Of a stretch of 64,000 nt of DNA, positions 37,845-52,800 are shown in pieces. The stretch is from assembly GCA_005406025.1 (NCBI GenBank), contig BGZK01000754.1, positions 229,725 to 293,724 on the forward strand, read 5' to 3'. The notes under the pieces are model-generated. The model made no database searches and was not told the origin of the DNA. It saw only the letters and a list, made by a program, of their open reading frames with translations. This DNA is from Eumeta japonica. Taxonomy: Eukaryota > Arthropoda > Insecta > Lepidoptera > Psychidae. Made by a program: the position numbers and the translations under genes. Each line of letters opens with the position of its first letter. The stretch's first letter is position 1.

Positions 37845-40800
37845 GTGTGTATCAAAATATTTAATTCTACGACCGACACACATCTATGCCAGGGGTATGA
37901 TCAATAGGCTGCAGTAATGCAAGGGATTCTAAGATGTTAAGCACTAAAACCAGATCGAAGTAAGAAAGGAACTTTGTAAGGCTCTCTTCGTGGTTTTTGT
38001 CAGATTCGTAATGATTAAATTTATGATAGATGAAACAAAAGAAAAATATAATTTCTCCTTCTTAAACTAATTTCACGACCGACAAGAGACCGGGAAAAAC
38101 TTTCCTCGCCTCGTGCCAGGTCAGGTAACCACAGAATAACCGTCATTACCTGGAATATCAAAGGTCGTCGCCTTCGAACCGGTGAACCATTTAAAATTCC
38201 ACAAGAGACGTAATTACTAGACGCGTTAGCCTATCGGCGATTGCGTCAAAACCGACAGCGACGCGTCAGATACCAACGATCTGTCTAACGTCCCGTGCCG
38301 TACTGGGTCCGTTAAGGTTTTCATTACGGACACGTCACCCTGGAAATATACCGAAACGAGAATTCACATATATATTACTGTACGTGTCCACGGCACGAGA
38401 CGACATTAGAGTCACGCACCTGTTGCATATCGCGATGTTAATTAATGGGTCTTTTTTTTTTTAACGCGTGGAAGATTTCAAAGAATGACGGATAAAATAA
38501 AGTACGGACACACGAGCGAAATGGGGTCGACACACAATATACAATATTTCGGAGACTCTCTGCGACAACTTTTTCGATTTGAGGTTTCGATATGAAACTG
38601 ACGATCAAACGTATTACGGCGGTAATACGATAACTTGTCCTTTCATAACCGCGTTTGTAGAACTCGGAAATAATTACAACTTTCGGTTCCATATCGGCAA
38701 AACTCGATAGAACTGTTGTTTACAACAAATATAACAAACTACGCGTTCCAACAAATAGATAATTCGGAGTCGAGAGATTAATATACTTACGAATGTCATT
38801 AGATGTAAAAGGAATTACTCTATGTTCAATGTTTACAGGTTATTTATTTATTGAATACACGTTTATGGGTTAGGTTAGGTTAGGTTATGCTATGCATAGA
38901 GCAAAACTCATTTTAAGCCAGTTTCTATACCTTTAGCTTAATCCGGTAGTTAATTTCGTATTCGTTCAACAAATTCGGACCGTTTTTAGGTCAAAACTGA
39001 CAAGGCGCTTTAAATAAAAAAGAAAAATTCGATTATGCTAATTTAGTAAAGTTGGAAAAAGATCCAGTCATCTAACGGCATTGAAAATAAGCTAAGCTAA
39101 GAAATAACTACTAAGTTAGCTTCGAATCGTATATTAAATGTTAATGTACGACACGAGGCGAATGGCTTCCATAATTCTAAATCAGACAGCCAGAGCGGGG
39201 TTAGTTGTTATAACTTGTACTGGCGACCACCCGCTGATGCTCTCGCATACAAAATATGTTTCATAACTCCGTGAATAATATCTATGATGTCCTCAGTTTT
39301 ATTTTTCTTTGTACTTACTAGTTCTCTGCCTCTGACTTTGCTCGCATACAAAACACGTTCTGTTCGCTACCTATATTACGAAATTTTTCTATTATATTGA
39401 ACTAATACTATGTAAGATTATGTGAAAAATAGAAATAACAAAATATTTTATGTAATGAATTTTAAATATTTTAAAAATACTTATATCATTATTTATATTG
39501 ACGAGCGTTAATATTAAGTTTAAAGAAACAAAACGAAACCAAAATGGTCTCGCATTTTGGTCTCGTTTTGTTTCTATATTAACTTTGGTAGGGATTAATT
39601 TTCGAAAAACGCTAAGATGCACGTTTCATTAACTTATCAATAAGCACCGAATATCAAAATTTAAGCAAATCCGACCATATTTCTTAATGTTTTGTAGTTA
39701 TACTTGAACTATGTATTTCAATTTACAGACCAATCACTTATTATTTATCTAATTTTGATATGTAATTATATAATATTACAGGTTTTCTACAGATTATTCA
39801 ATAGGTATGGCCGGATGTGTGCGTCGCATCGTTTTCGCGATATTTTTAATAAAAGTTCTGTCTGGAACAGCATTTTGTAAAGAATATTTTTCAGTTATAT
39901 TAAACAAATCCAACTATAAATTAATTTGTTCGGACAAAGATTAAGTACTATATGATCAAAAAACACAGTCGGCACACATTTTTACTGTGTCATTTAAATT
40001 TAGAACACGCCCATAACTATACCTTATTTTAATGCTTGACTTTCCTACATGATTTTTTCATATTTCTAATCGATTAAATACAGCATCGAATAGAAACTGT
40101 CTGGCGGCGAATTTTCTCTAACTCGCTTCATTAATTAGTGATGCATCCATTACCAATATCGGCTGTATCATATCGGTTTTTCGATGTATCGGAATCGGCG
40201 ATATCGGTTTGCTGATACGATATGAATTTCGCACTATAACCATCCATCGTGTAAGGCTTAGTTCGTTGAATTTATCCAAAATTAGAAAAAATGGCAAAAA
40301 AATTTCTCAGTTTTCAGTCTGAAAGGCTATTTGATTAACGACAATTCTCGTCCAAACAGACTTACGAAATCGGCCTTCACCGAATCGTTTAAGGATGTTG
40401 TGTTTCCTGGATAAAGATTCGTGAATGTTAATTTTAATTACTAATTTCTGAATTGAACATCATTATTGAATTTATATTTTATTTAATTACTATATTTAAT
40501 ATTTTGTAAATTTATAATTTTAAAAACATAATACGTATTTCGTTAAATTGCAATTTCCAAAAATTTCTTTATTTAACATGATAAATAAATATTAGAAAAA
40601 GTAAGTAACGTCGTCTGTTTCTATATTTACTATCCCAAGCATACAATTTTTTACGCCTTTTGAAGCTTCACTGTCTGCATCGATATCAGCAGATGTGTAT
40701 ATCGATACATCCCCGTCATTTATATTAATAATATTCAGTCAACATAACATATACGGTATTTACACATACATCATTCAGTACATAAAACCACACATAACAC

Positions 40801-43800
40801 AGCGAAAACCTCGTACATATATCCGTTTTAAGCCTTTCTTGAGTTTAGACCAATAAGATAGATATCATAGGTAGATTGGACAGGCATCGTTTTATACCTA
40901 GATATTAGAGAAATATTTACAAGTAACTAACGGGTGAAACGTGTTTGCTGCATGTATTAGAATATAATGTTTAAAATAATAAAATAAATAACAATAACAG
41001 TTTCATACATTAAAATGAATATATAAACAAGTTCAATATTTGCCCGCGTCCGCAATACGCGAGCCGTATGTCGCCATCGGGGCGTGGGCGCACGCCCAGC
41101 CTAATCAGCTAGCAGCTGGCGGACGTCCATTTAGCGGATTGCTAAAATTCAAAAACAAAGGTCGTACACTATTCGCATTACGTGACGTGAGGGCTGAGCG
41201 ATATCTGACGTAATAAAAATAAACTGAAGAATTAAAAATGGATAATACACGTGCTTAGGCGAGTCACGCGCAATTTTCAAATTAGCGTCGAGGACGGAGA
41301 AAATTAAAAAATATTTTTCATTAAACAACATTACAACTACTATGATACTTTAAATAGGCATTATATAATGAACCCCAAAAGATACACGCAATAATAGGGT
41401 GAAAGTAAAAACTAAAAACTGATTTCGTTCAAGAGGAAAGGAACTCGGAAGTCTAAATATATTTTATTCTAGCTTTCCGCCCGCAGCTTCGCCAGCGTGG
41501 ACATAAAATTTGTTCCCACATCTCTTATATCGAACGATCTTGCTGTCAATCTGGATCTCGTCCCAGTTCAATTCCGGTTGCGGTGCCGTTGCTGGTTTCG
41601 ATCTCCGTTACCCTCTTCATTCTAATTCCAATCCCACACTCGGTTTCGACACCGGACGCATTCTCAATGTCGGTCTCGGTCCCGGCTCTCGATTCTGCTA
41701 TTCATCTCGCTTACGATTCCGCTACCGCTATAGGTCGCGGTGCCGATTTGTAAGAAGCCGAGAGAAATGCTAGTGTCAAAATCAAATGTAGGCTATATCA
41801 CTCATGCATAGTGTACCTTTCTACTAGTGAAAGATTCGGTGTAGTAATTTGACTCAAAACCTAATACAAAAGTCGGGGACAAATGCTAAAATAGATTGTT
41901 CAAAAACCTTCTCCATGAAAACGCACACATATATATATATATATACCAATTTTCATGGTGTTCGGTCAAACACGGTGTGTCGGTTCATTAACTTCGAACA
42001 GACCAACATCCATTTTTATACATGTATATTTAAGATCTAGAACAGTAGTACCCTTTTAATTTCTTGTGCAACCCATACAAGGTCCCACCTCTGGACAGGC
42101 GTCTGTCTAACAGGGTACCGAACCATAATCCCAGCACTAGCTTAGTGCGTGCTGCAAACTTCACATATGCTGGAGGAATCCGATGTACCTTCTCCGACAC
42201 GCGCACTTCGTCAATATGTTTTCCTTTGCCTTATATTTTCATTATTTTTTCTTGCTCCCTACTTTTTAACGTGATAACGTCTTATAAATCGATGAACGCC
42301 GACTGCACGCACAAAAAAGCATGACTCGTTGTCGTGTTCTACCTGAGCCGAGCGTGCGAGTGAGAGCGCGGAACGAGCGATCTCTCTTCCACTCCATCGG
42401 TCGATGCGTCCGAGTAGACAGCGTCCGCACACAACCTACAAGTGAACTGTTTTGTCAACTGTTTATAAAGTGAAGTGAAAAGTTAATGTGGTTTCGATTG
42501 TTTATTACAACAATTGCGGCAAGTGATAATAATTCAATTCATAAAAATATGCAATTTTTCATCAATATTTTCTTATGACGGTATCACGTAAAATTATCGT
42601 TCGTAAATCGACTTTACAGACAACTAATTTTTTCTCTCGCAATTTTTTCTGGAATTAACTAATTGTTGTTTTTTCTTTAACTGGCGCTAAGAATGGAAAT
42701 AGATAAGTAATGTAAAAATACTGCTAAAGTTGCTTTATTTTTAATTGGCACTGTTTAGTTATTTTCCAAACCGTGGTATCTATAATTTTGATAAGATGAA
42801 GTAGCGTTTGTGTTTCCTACCAATTTAGGCTTAAAAAAGTCTGATGACTTTGGCAAATACGAAACTTGAGTTACAAAATAGATTTAGCTATACATCTTAT
42901 TCACGTGCGTAGCAGAGCTCGGTTTTTCAAACATTGTTGTTTATAAATATATATTTAATAATTTCTGGAACACGAGATGCATCAGAATATAAAACATAGT
43001 GTATGCCACAATCAATAGTAGCGTCATAACAATCGGTCAGCCTTAGTCTCACTTCTTACAAGAAGTGTTACGAATAATATTGAACCATGTACTGCGATTA
43101 CCACTCTACTTTGGTACAACGAACAGCTCGTGTAGTTAACTTTACAATTTATATATATGCATGTGAGGCTTCAACTAATATCGTGCTTAATGTGTTTCTG
43201 GTATGTCTGGAACATGTTCTTAGAAGCTGTTGCAAATTTCAAGACATTACAGGTCGTCGAACCTGACGATATAAACATAAACTCACTATCGAAGTTCGCC
43301 ATAACCGTTGACAACCTACTACCGGCGGCGACGCGTGGCGGCGTGACCCAGAACGGTGGTGAATTTCACGTGGGAGGGGAAAATAATCGATCGCTTAAGG
43401 GGAATGGTAATTTCATGATGAATAAAAAAATCGAAATAAATATAATTATTGAAAGCATGTTACTTATATTCCATTATCGATACATTAAAAAAGATTTAAA
43501 AAAAAATCTTATATTAATACATATAATGAAAATACACTAAAGAATATTATTATTATTATTATTGAGACATTGCCAAGTGTACTAATTTGAATGATAATAA
43601 TAATAGAAAACACTATAATAGATATTAAAAAGTGCCAATATTCGGAAACATGCGTAATGGCGTAATATCGCCGGAGCAATTCAACTTGTCAAACGTCCCA
43701 GTTACTGGCAGATTCCTCTGGTGAGAAAAACGAGTTACGTGAGCGGCATTCTTATGGAACCACGTCTTTACGTACAAGTGTAAAATGAAAAAAATCACAC

Positions 43801-46800
43801 AGTGTGTGACCTTTATTCCTCGACTCGACTGCCTAATCAAACCTATGGTGACACGAGATCGGTACATTCACGTGACGTTTGCACAATTTCGAAGCCTTCA
43901 GCGGTGTTTGTGGTAAACAGTGCCCGAACCGCACCTTTAGAGGGTCAGCGCTGCATTGACTCATCGTTTTGAACAACTCAGTGCGTGAAAATGTCGGCTG
44001 GGTGGGTACGTCGTATCGAGCTGTGCAATTTACTGCACATGACAATAATTGAGGTAAACGAAGGGCAGTATCCAAACATGACGGTAGTAGGTATTATAGA
44101 TGCATAGTGTACGCCATGGGAAATAGAAAATTTAACATCTATACCGAAGATCTCAAGCGCAAACTTTAGGGAAGCGAGACATAGAAAATGCGTAGTTCAT
44201 ACACTCGGAAAATGCGTACGACAATGACCGTCATTTTGTATTATACATAACGGACACCAGATGGAATACACAGATTGAATTAAGTACTACATTTTGTAGT
44301 TTTACGATATCTATCAACAATAAGTAATTATATTCTAAGCAAAGCATCATTCTTCGAGTTTTATGTGATGAATTTAAAATATAGTTGCCATTTATCGACT
44401 CCCACCACATTATTTACTTTTCACATAGGCATCGCTATTGCACTTTCCTTGATGTGACGGACCGGGCGCACGCGTATGGAACGCTAACGGCCCGTTTTTG
44501 GTTTTGCCGGTTGACTTTTTGCAGAAGCGGCTTCTCGCCAACTTAGGTCGTCGAAATAATACCTCTAAACACTAAGTGCCTACAGAGGTGCAGAGCTTCA
44601 CTCCCAATATGCCGACACGCATGCTATGTACTATAGTAAATTGTAGACTAGGTGTAGTACTGGGTTAGTGCAGGCTTAATGCAGCATGTAGCTGCATTCT
44701 TATACTATTTCTTGCAATTTGCATATTCCTCCTTCAGAGAGCGACCAATTAAACGGGTCGAATTAGACCAATTAAATCGAAGCTGCCCGGATTTCAAAAT
44801 CTATCCTCGATGGGAAGCCGTACAGTCGGAACAGCTATGCTATTCTCTGACATCTTTATTTACAAATAAATCTATATGAACAAAAACTGTTGTGTTATGT
44901 ACATTCTACTATAAATCGCACCGAAAAAGCGATGTTTTCTATACCTATATAACTTACGATTCCGAAACTCGTCTATACAAACTATATGACTGAAGAATAA
45001 AATTTTGAATAACTTTACGCCGTGTGTACGTCGGGGTGCGCAGGAACGTTTCCGTCGCGAACACTTGATATCCGAGAAAAATCGATTCAAGGTACATTAC
45101 ATTCAAATTCTTTAGTTCATTCAAGTAAATGCTCTATAAATATTTTATATTTAATATTGTCGTCAGTTAATAATATACCTACCTTGATAAAACTTAAATG
45201 TAGATGGTTCCGTAGCTCTATTAAGTATTGTCTTATGAACGTCTCCACGATGTCATGTCCACGACATGTAGAACAGGTGTTTATATTTTACAATTGCACG
45301 CCTCATAGGTAAGCGGAGCGCATGAGGTAGCGCTCTACTCTCGCCTTACGAAAAACGAGTGATTTTTTGAACTTTAAATGTCTTTATTTATTACATGTTG
45401 CACTTGTAAAATAATGTATGCACTCAAACGGCAAGAATAATCACTGATTTTAATATCTGTAATAACTTCAAAACACATTTTGTTTATTTTAAAAACTGTT
45501 TTAAAAATGTTTTTCGTGGACGTCCGTGTGTCTGTATGTGCGGATCCTGTATGTGGTCACGATAACGGATGAAATACTTCACTAATCGAGTGTTTTTTTT
45601 TTTTTAATTCGCTTTAGTATGCATCTGAATAAAAGCCTATTGAATTTCACTGTCTAATTCGGTGTAGCTTAATTGATGTTTAATAAACAAAATTTCGACG
45701 AGTCTTTTAGTAAAAATTTTTTTTTTTTTTAAATTGCATTTTTCTGTTTGACAACACTTTCGTAATATCAACGCTAGCAAATGATCGACATTTGTCTATG
45801 GCATAACGATGACCACAGCACGGCATAAACACGTGACACAGACGCTGATATGAAAGGACTCAATGCATAAAAAACTTACGACACAACCAAAACACAAGTG
45901 ATGGGTAACAAAACATCAACACTCAATACTCGTAGTACAGATTCGATAACACAAAGTACCCAGGCAAAACTTATAGAACTCCAAGAGTAGCGGGCAAACC
46001 TTTAAAAAAGTAATACCCCTTAACAGCGGGTAAGCGGGAATGCCATGGGCGTAACCACGAAAATAGGTCAAAGGTAACATTTCAGAGAAACGTGGAAATT
46101 GATGTTGTAGTGTCAAGAACTTTACGAGCAGTAAAGCTAGGTGATGCCCATTTTGTTACCTTGTGTTTTAATAGCTTTTCCAGTAAATAGCTTTCCATAA
46201 AAACAGAATACCTACAAGAAAAACTATTTTTCTAAATTGATGAAATATTACTTAAAGTTAAAAGCAATGATTTTAAAATGTCTACAGTTAAACTTACCGT
46301 CGTAAGGAAGTTTTGAATAAAATACGAGTTGTATTTGCGTAATGTTTTTTTATATTGTATATTCTCCGTAAAGCAATTTAAGTTTTATTAAGTTCAATCC
46401 TTTTGTTTTTTAATACATTCTCGACCTTTTTTACATTTCTCATATTTTTGATATAGATTTTCTCTAGAAAACAAATACATAGCTGGTCAATCGTGCCTAA
46501 TCATAAGATGTTATATTTGATAAGTAGTTTGTTTTTAAAAGACCAGACAAGTACGAACGGGACTCATACCTTGAGGGGTCCGTACAAAATTAATTACGAA
46601 TATAGATATTTCATCCATCAAGAGTCTCGAGATTTTTATTTGTGTTTTAAATACTGATGCTGGTGAAATATTGATTCCGGGAATTCCGAACTTACTTTTT
46701 TTTTAATTTTCGAATCTTTTTTTGAATATCTGAATTTTTGAAAATTCTAAATTTTCATAGCGAGAAGTTAAATAATGTTATCCCATGTCTTATTCTAAAT

Positions 46801-49800
46801 GACGATGCATACTCCAAATGCAAGTGTCACTTCGCAATCACAAAAATATACTTTCTCATATAACTTCAAATTAACGATTTTCAATTTTTTTCTTTTACTT
46901 GAGATGTGGGATCTTTCTTCTTGCCAAATTTCATGGTCCTAAGGCGATGGGAAGTACCCTATAGGTTTTAGTTTACTTGCGAGATTCAAATTATAAGGTC
47001 GTATATTTTGACAGTATTTGGTGATTATTATATATTTTCATGCGTCTCTGACGAAAAGAGTGTTGACAGACTGATGGAGGACGAAGTAATCCTTTATAGG
47101 ATCACTTCGATCTTCGATCTTCGATCACTTCGGCTTCCATTATCCTTTAAAGATACGGAACACTAAAAACAGATATCAAATGCCGAGTTTATGCCCAAGA
47201 AATGAATTAGCTTTTCATTTAATTCTTATATTACTAGTACCATACGCACCTTTCTCGTTTTTGTATTGACAATAATGCTGGAATGTAACTCATTTTTAAC
47301 AGAATAACTCCGACTAATTCTGCACAATATTATATCTAATTGTCCAGGACTGCAACAGAAAGATGTTCACGGTGAGACCCAAATATTTCCTTTAAATCAC
47401 GTCGTATCTTCTATCACGTATGACGATATTACCTTGAAATGTAAATTAATCTCGCTCACCGGTCTAATCAGTCTATGCGTCTCGTCAACTTAACCCTGGT
47501 TGACCTTGTAGGTACATTGTCCATCACATCCTCGATTTAAATATTCACAATGTATACGTCAATAGTTAAAGAATTAAAGGATATAGATGTCACTAAAGGA
47601 CCCGAAGAAGATTACATTCCTCCGAAAGTTTTAAAAAATATTGGAAGCATGTGACCTGCTCTGTAAAATATCTGTGATAAAAATACTACAAATGTTATCT
47701 GTACACAATCTTACAGGTTGTACAATAAAAGTTAAAGAGAGACCGTTATCCCCGACGAATAGAAGGTAGCCAACATGATTCCCAAAAAGGGGCTCAAAGA
47801 TTAAGGTCGAAAATTACCGGACTACATCTATTCTAACTGCCTAACCAAATTGTTTGAACTTTTAGTACATAATAACCACGAGATCTCCGAAACTATAGAT
47901 CTGATTGACTTGAACTTAGGCATAGTTATTCTTTTCGAGACGTAAACGTTCACATAGAACGAGTTTTACGCAAATATTATCAAAAAAAATTCATTTTATG
48001 TCTATGTGGGCGGAGACGCGGGCAAAAGCTAAGCAATTATATAAAATTATTATTCTACAACACGGTTTCGTTCAAAACAGATCCAATAGCACTAACTTAC
48101 TTATATATTCAACCCACACATTCGAGATTTTAGGTACTAACCTTCAACGGAAGGTATATATATATACACTGATACTTTCATATTTGATAAGATGAATCAT
48201 AAGTTACGTGTTGAAAAACTTGTCTTCCATGGAATTAAGAGTGATTTGTGGCGTTATTTTAAGTCGTATATCATTAACAAAACACAAAGAAGTACAGTGA
48301 GAGGATTTGAATCTGATATATTTTATACTTCTAATTTCTTTCCAGCTGATGTACCTACAAGCTTTAATTTTCTTCAAGGTTTCATTCTAGGACTACTTCT
48401 GTTCATACTTTTTATAAACAATATTAATAGGTATATAATACTTGTTTCGACTATTGTAGTTTACTACTATATGCAGACGATTTTAAAGTTTATCATACCA
48501 TTAAGAGTAATGAAGATTGTGTTCTGTTTCAGCAGGATTTTAACAGATTTTCTGGCTACAGAGAGCGCAATAAACTTCTACCAGCTATAAACTATCTATC
48601 CAGTTATAAAATATCTATCACTTTTTAAAAAAAAAGTATTATATTCATAAACACCCATACTTATTACGCAATTTAGCAAATATGATGTCTATCAAGGATT
48701 TGGGACTTGCATTTGGTTACAAAAGTTCGCCATAATCTCGATATCGAACATATTGTAAATAAAACATTTAGCACGTACGGTTTTATTTTTATGAAATTTT
48801 ATTTTTATGTTTCTCTAGAACATCGACACATTTGCAATTATACAAATCACTCATTCAATCTCAACTTGAGTGCGTCTGTTCCAATTTAAAACCTTCCCTG
48901 TAATAAATATAAAGACGTCATAGAATTGGTTGAAAAAAGGTTTTTGAAACTATTACAGATGTTTACGTGGTAGACACCTTCATCCAAGTGTCTATTAAAG
49001 AATTATCAATTTATTGGATTCGAATTACAGTCGCTCTCAGATCGATAATGTGTTATCGTGTTCCTTGCCGAACCCACAATAAAGAGAAGCTCGGCCACAC
49101 CGGTAGTTTGCAACTGATCGCTGTCGTACGATACGACCCGGAATCGATGTCAGAAAATAGCATAGCTGTCACGACGGTACGGCTTCCAATCGAGGATAGA
49201 TTTTGAAATCCGGGCCGCTACGATTTAATTGGTCTAAACTCGGCCCGTCTAATTGGTCGCTCTCTGAAGGACGAATCCGGAAATTGCAAGAAATAGTATA
49301 AGAATGCAGCTACATGCTGCAATTAAGCCTGCACTAACCCAGTACTGCACCTAGTCTACAGTCTACTATAGTACATAGCATGCGTGTCGGCATATTGGGA
49401 GTGAAGCTCTGCACCTCTGTAGGCACTTAGTGTTTAGAGGTATTATTTCGACGACCTAAGTTGGCGAGGCGCCGCTCCTGCAACTAGTTAAGCGATCAGC
49501 AAAACCAAAAACGGGCCGTTGAGCGTATAACACGCGTGCGCCCGGTCCGTCACGCGTACACTTGTTTAGTTGTAATTTTCGTGCGTCATTGTTTGCCAAC
49601 CCGAATATATAAATAAATAAACAAATATATAGAGTTATTCATTCTTCCGCGTCTCTTGCATCACATATTTGCAAAATTACATTCGATTAAGGAAATAAAT
49701 AACTTTTAATTAAAATTCACATTTAAACACAAAAAAAAAGTTAGCTCTTATACCATGAATAATTTATGGACGGCACAGTTAGAAAACAAAATTATATGCG

Positions 49801-52800
49801 AGGATGCTTCGTAGTGGAATAATCCGCTTTTTAGGGCCTCGTGCTGTGTTACGTATATTATAAATAGCATGATTTTTAAAAGCAAGATCATTTCGTGTCG
49901 GCTGAAAAATAGGTCACTCGTAAACGTCATGCTTACGCTATAATCATTGAGCGATGTGTTGGAACTATCCCAAATCTCTTCTTTGTAGTCTACATCGATA
50001 AAAATTAACTTTGCATTTTATTAAACGCTATCATATGCTAGGATACTGATGTGTCTTGAATTGAATGTGTTTCATAGAACTTAAAAATTAAATAGTTATT
50101 ACATATGTCAATACTCGATTTAAGACATATTTTGGTTACACTTCTTCCAAGCATTTGGCTATTTGAATCAATTTGTTTACGATATCGCGAATCACACTCT
50201 CATAACTCACGGTATATGAACACATTTCATAACAGAAAATACAAATTACAAATACGCAATCTCTTTGTTTTGACTTTGTAAACGATTGAATTCCAAAATT
50301 CTCGCCACAACGGCTCGATCGTATCGAAGCCGCTTCTATGTAGCGATGATGAATTAAATGGACCTCATTCGACGGTATAACAAACAAATCGAGTTTCGTA
50401 GTATTTCATTACTATAGTTAGCGTACCGCAACTTCGCCCGCGCGTGGATTTCCTACATCTTTTACATCGCTGGATCACGCCTTCAACATTGATCACGATT
50501 TTAATCATGCTTTCGATTTTAATCCCGGCTGCGGCTTTTTATTTCGATTTTGATGTCAATCTCATTCCAGTTCGGTTGAAAATATACATTATGTAAAAAA
50601 TAAGCGAAATGGGATAAAAACACATCCATTTCCTTTTGTTCCGTAGTCAGTTTTTTCAGATCTTCGAATGCACAAAAAATCTTTTTGTGACGTTTCGCAG
50701 GATAAAACTTGATCCGTGCACCCCGTCTCTATTCGATATCCCACTTGTATTTAAGGTTTAATGACGCCTCAATTGCTACTAAATAAACAATGGCTATGAA
50801 AAAGTTTAAAACAGTAATATTTTTATGATCACTTGGTAGATATATTTAGTTAATTATTTGTCACGATCATCAATTTTTAATATGTTCGCTATTTTAAGAA
50901 TATGATAAAAAGGCTTTTATGGTGAACCAAGGACAGGTTTTGTTAGATCATTATAATGATCTAACAAAATGTTGGAGCTACTAAAACTCGTTCAAAAAAT
51001 CGGTACCTATATACATACGGAAACATAAAACTGGAAATCTAATAAACGGTAATCCGAATAATATTTCACGAATACCGTTTTCTTCGCAAGCGATTCAAAG
51101 TAGGATTCACATAAACCGATTGTTGAGGAAAAAGATGATCGCGTCGATTGACGCAATGATATGCAGTTTGTTGTTGACGAGGAAAAAAATATATACGATA
51201 TTGTGGGCAGATAGCGAAACATGGCTATATTACTCCAAAATAAAACGGCAACCAAGCACATAGTGCTTCAAATATGAGCCTAACCCAAAGAAAATTCATC
51301 GCCTAGTAGAGGTGTAATCGTACCATCAGAAGATCAGAGAACAAATAATTCTGAGTGGTAGGAAGCAATATTTACTCCACTGGTGGTGCCTGCTTATTGT
51401 GAAAAATAACCAAAGGCAAGTATCCGAAGCCGTATATGGCGCGAAGGCAATCCTGCAATCTCAAGCTGCTGCTAGAACGACTATCTTCCTGCGAAAACTC
51501 CTAAAAGCTCTCAAAATACGTCAATAATCATATGATTTTGTGATTTTTCACGTTATTACATAATCCAATAAAAATTAAAACAATAAGTTCTCGTTTTAAA
51601 ATTTCATATTTCGATAACCACTTCGATACTGTATTGGCTTATGTTTCATTTTTATTCTTAACTGGTTTTTGGTCGCGGGTCCGTCCGCGTGGACGATGAA
51701 CGAATAACTTTTATTACGAGCGATCTCTCTTATAATCATGATCCCGATCCCGATCACGCTTTCGATTTCTAAATCACTCTCCATCCCGCTCATTAAACAT
51801 ATCGATTATATGTCCCGAGACATAAATGTAAAATGGAATCATAAAAAGATGAATTAATTTACTAAATACAACTGTACAGGTCACAGCCGTGGTACGAAAG
51901 CTAGTATTAATATTAATGTATAACATGATCGATAGACACACATACAGATAGATACTAAGTGAGGCACCTTTGAACGCAGACAAAAAACAAACGCGCGACT
52001 GACAGCTCGAAACGAAGCGTGCGCGAGGCGAGACACGCCTCTGGCTGAGCACGTCTACATTTGACACGACACCGACAGGCGACAAGTTTTAATGCGAAGG
52101 TGCCTTCAGCCTGCACGCAGTTATATGATATCGCTTCTCAACATATCGACATTGATAAATATGAATTACAATAGATCACTACATATTGATATACAGCATT
52201 TAGAATCGAAAAATATTCTATATACATAAAAATTTGTTCTATATAACTTATAGAGAATAATTTCGTAGGGTTAATTTTAAAAATGTACAAAATATGTCGT
52301 TTAACAATTTTTCATCGTACAATTGTGGCGTTCGTTACAAAATTAAAATGTGCGAAAATTTAGTTCCTCTTTAACTCCGACGTTTCCAAGACAAACTCTT
52401 CAAAATATTTTTTTATCAAAATATACATTTTAAGAAACAATACTAGCGAACTGATATCATATGTTGACAAATCCTTTAATGTTCAGGCCTCGATAAATTT
52501 AAAGAAACATTTTATACACCCATTTGTAGTTCGTTCATGTATTAAGCATCTACTTCTATGTATATCTAAGTACAGAACAATTTGTAATTAATCTTTTTGA
52601 AGTATCTGTGCCTCGACAGATAGATTGGAACAGAGGACGTCTGTCTACTTCAAAACACTTTCGTCCCATTGCTTCAGCTTCAATTGTTACTCGTTTGTAA
52701 GTCGAAACTCTCTAATTCGAGAAGAATGTTTCCTATAGAAAAAGAATATAGACCTGCATGAAACATTTAATTATTGATATCATCAAAAGCACTTCAATTT

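Noticed and set aside
41510..41773. Arg/Ser-rich 87-codon ORF
   Set aside because: It is the inside of a multi-copy Helitron-like repeat with degenerate short words.
43625..44075. LINE C-terminal fragment or gene on the minus strand
   Set aside because: Two overlapping 80-codon frames without any recognisable reverse-transcriptase or tail motif.
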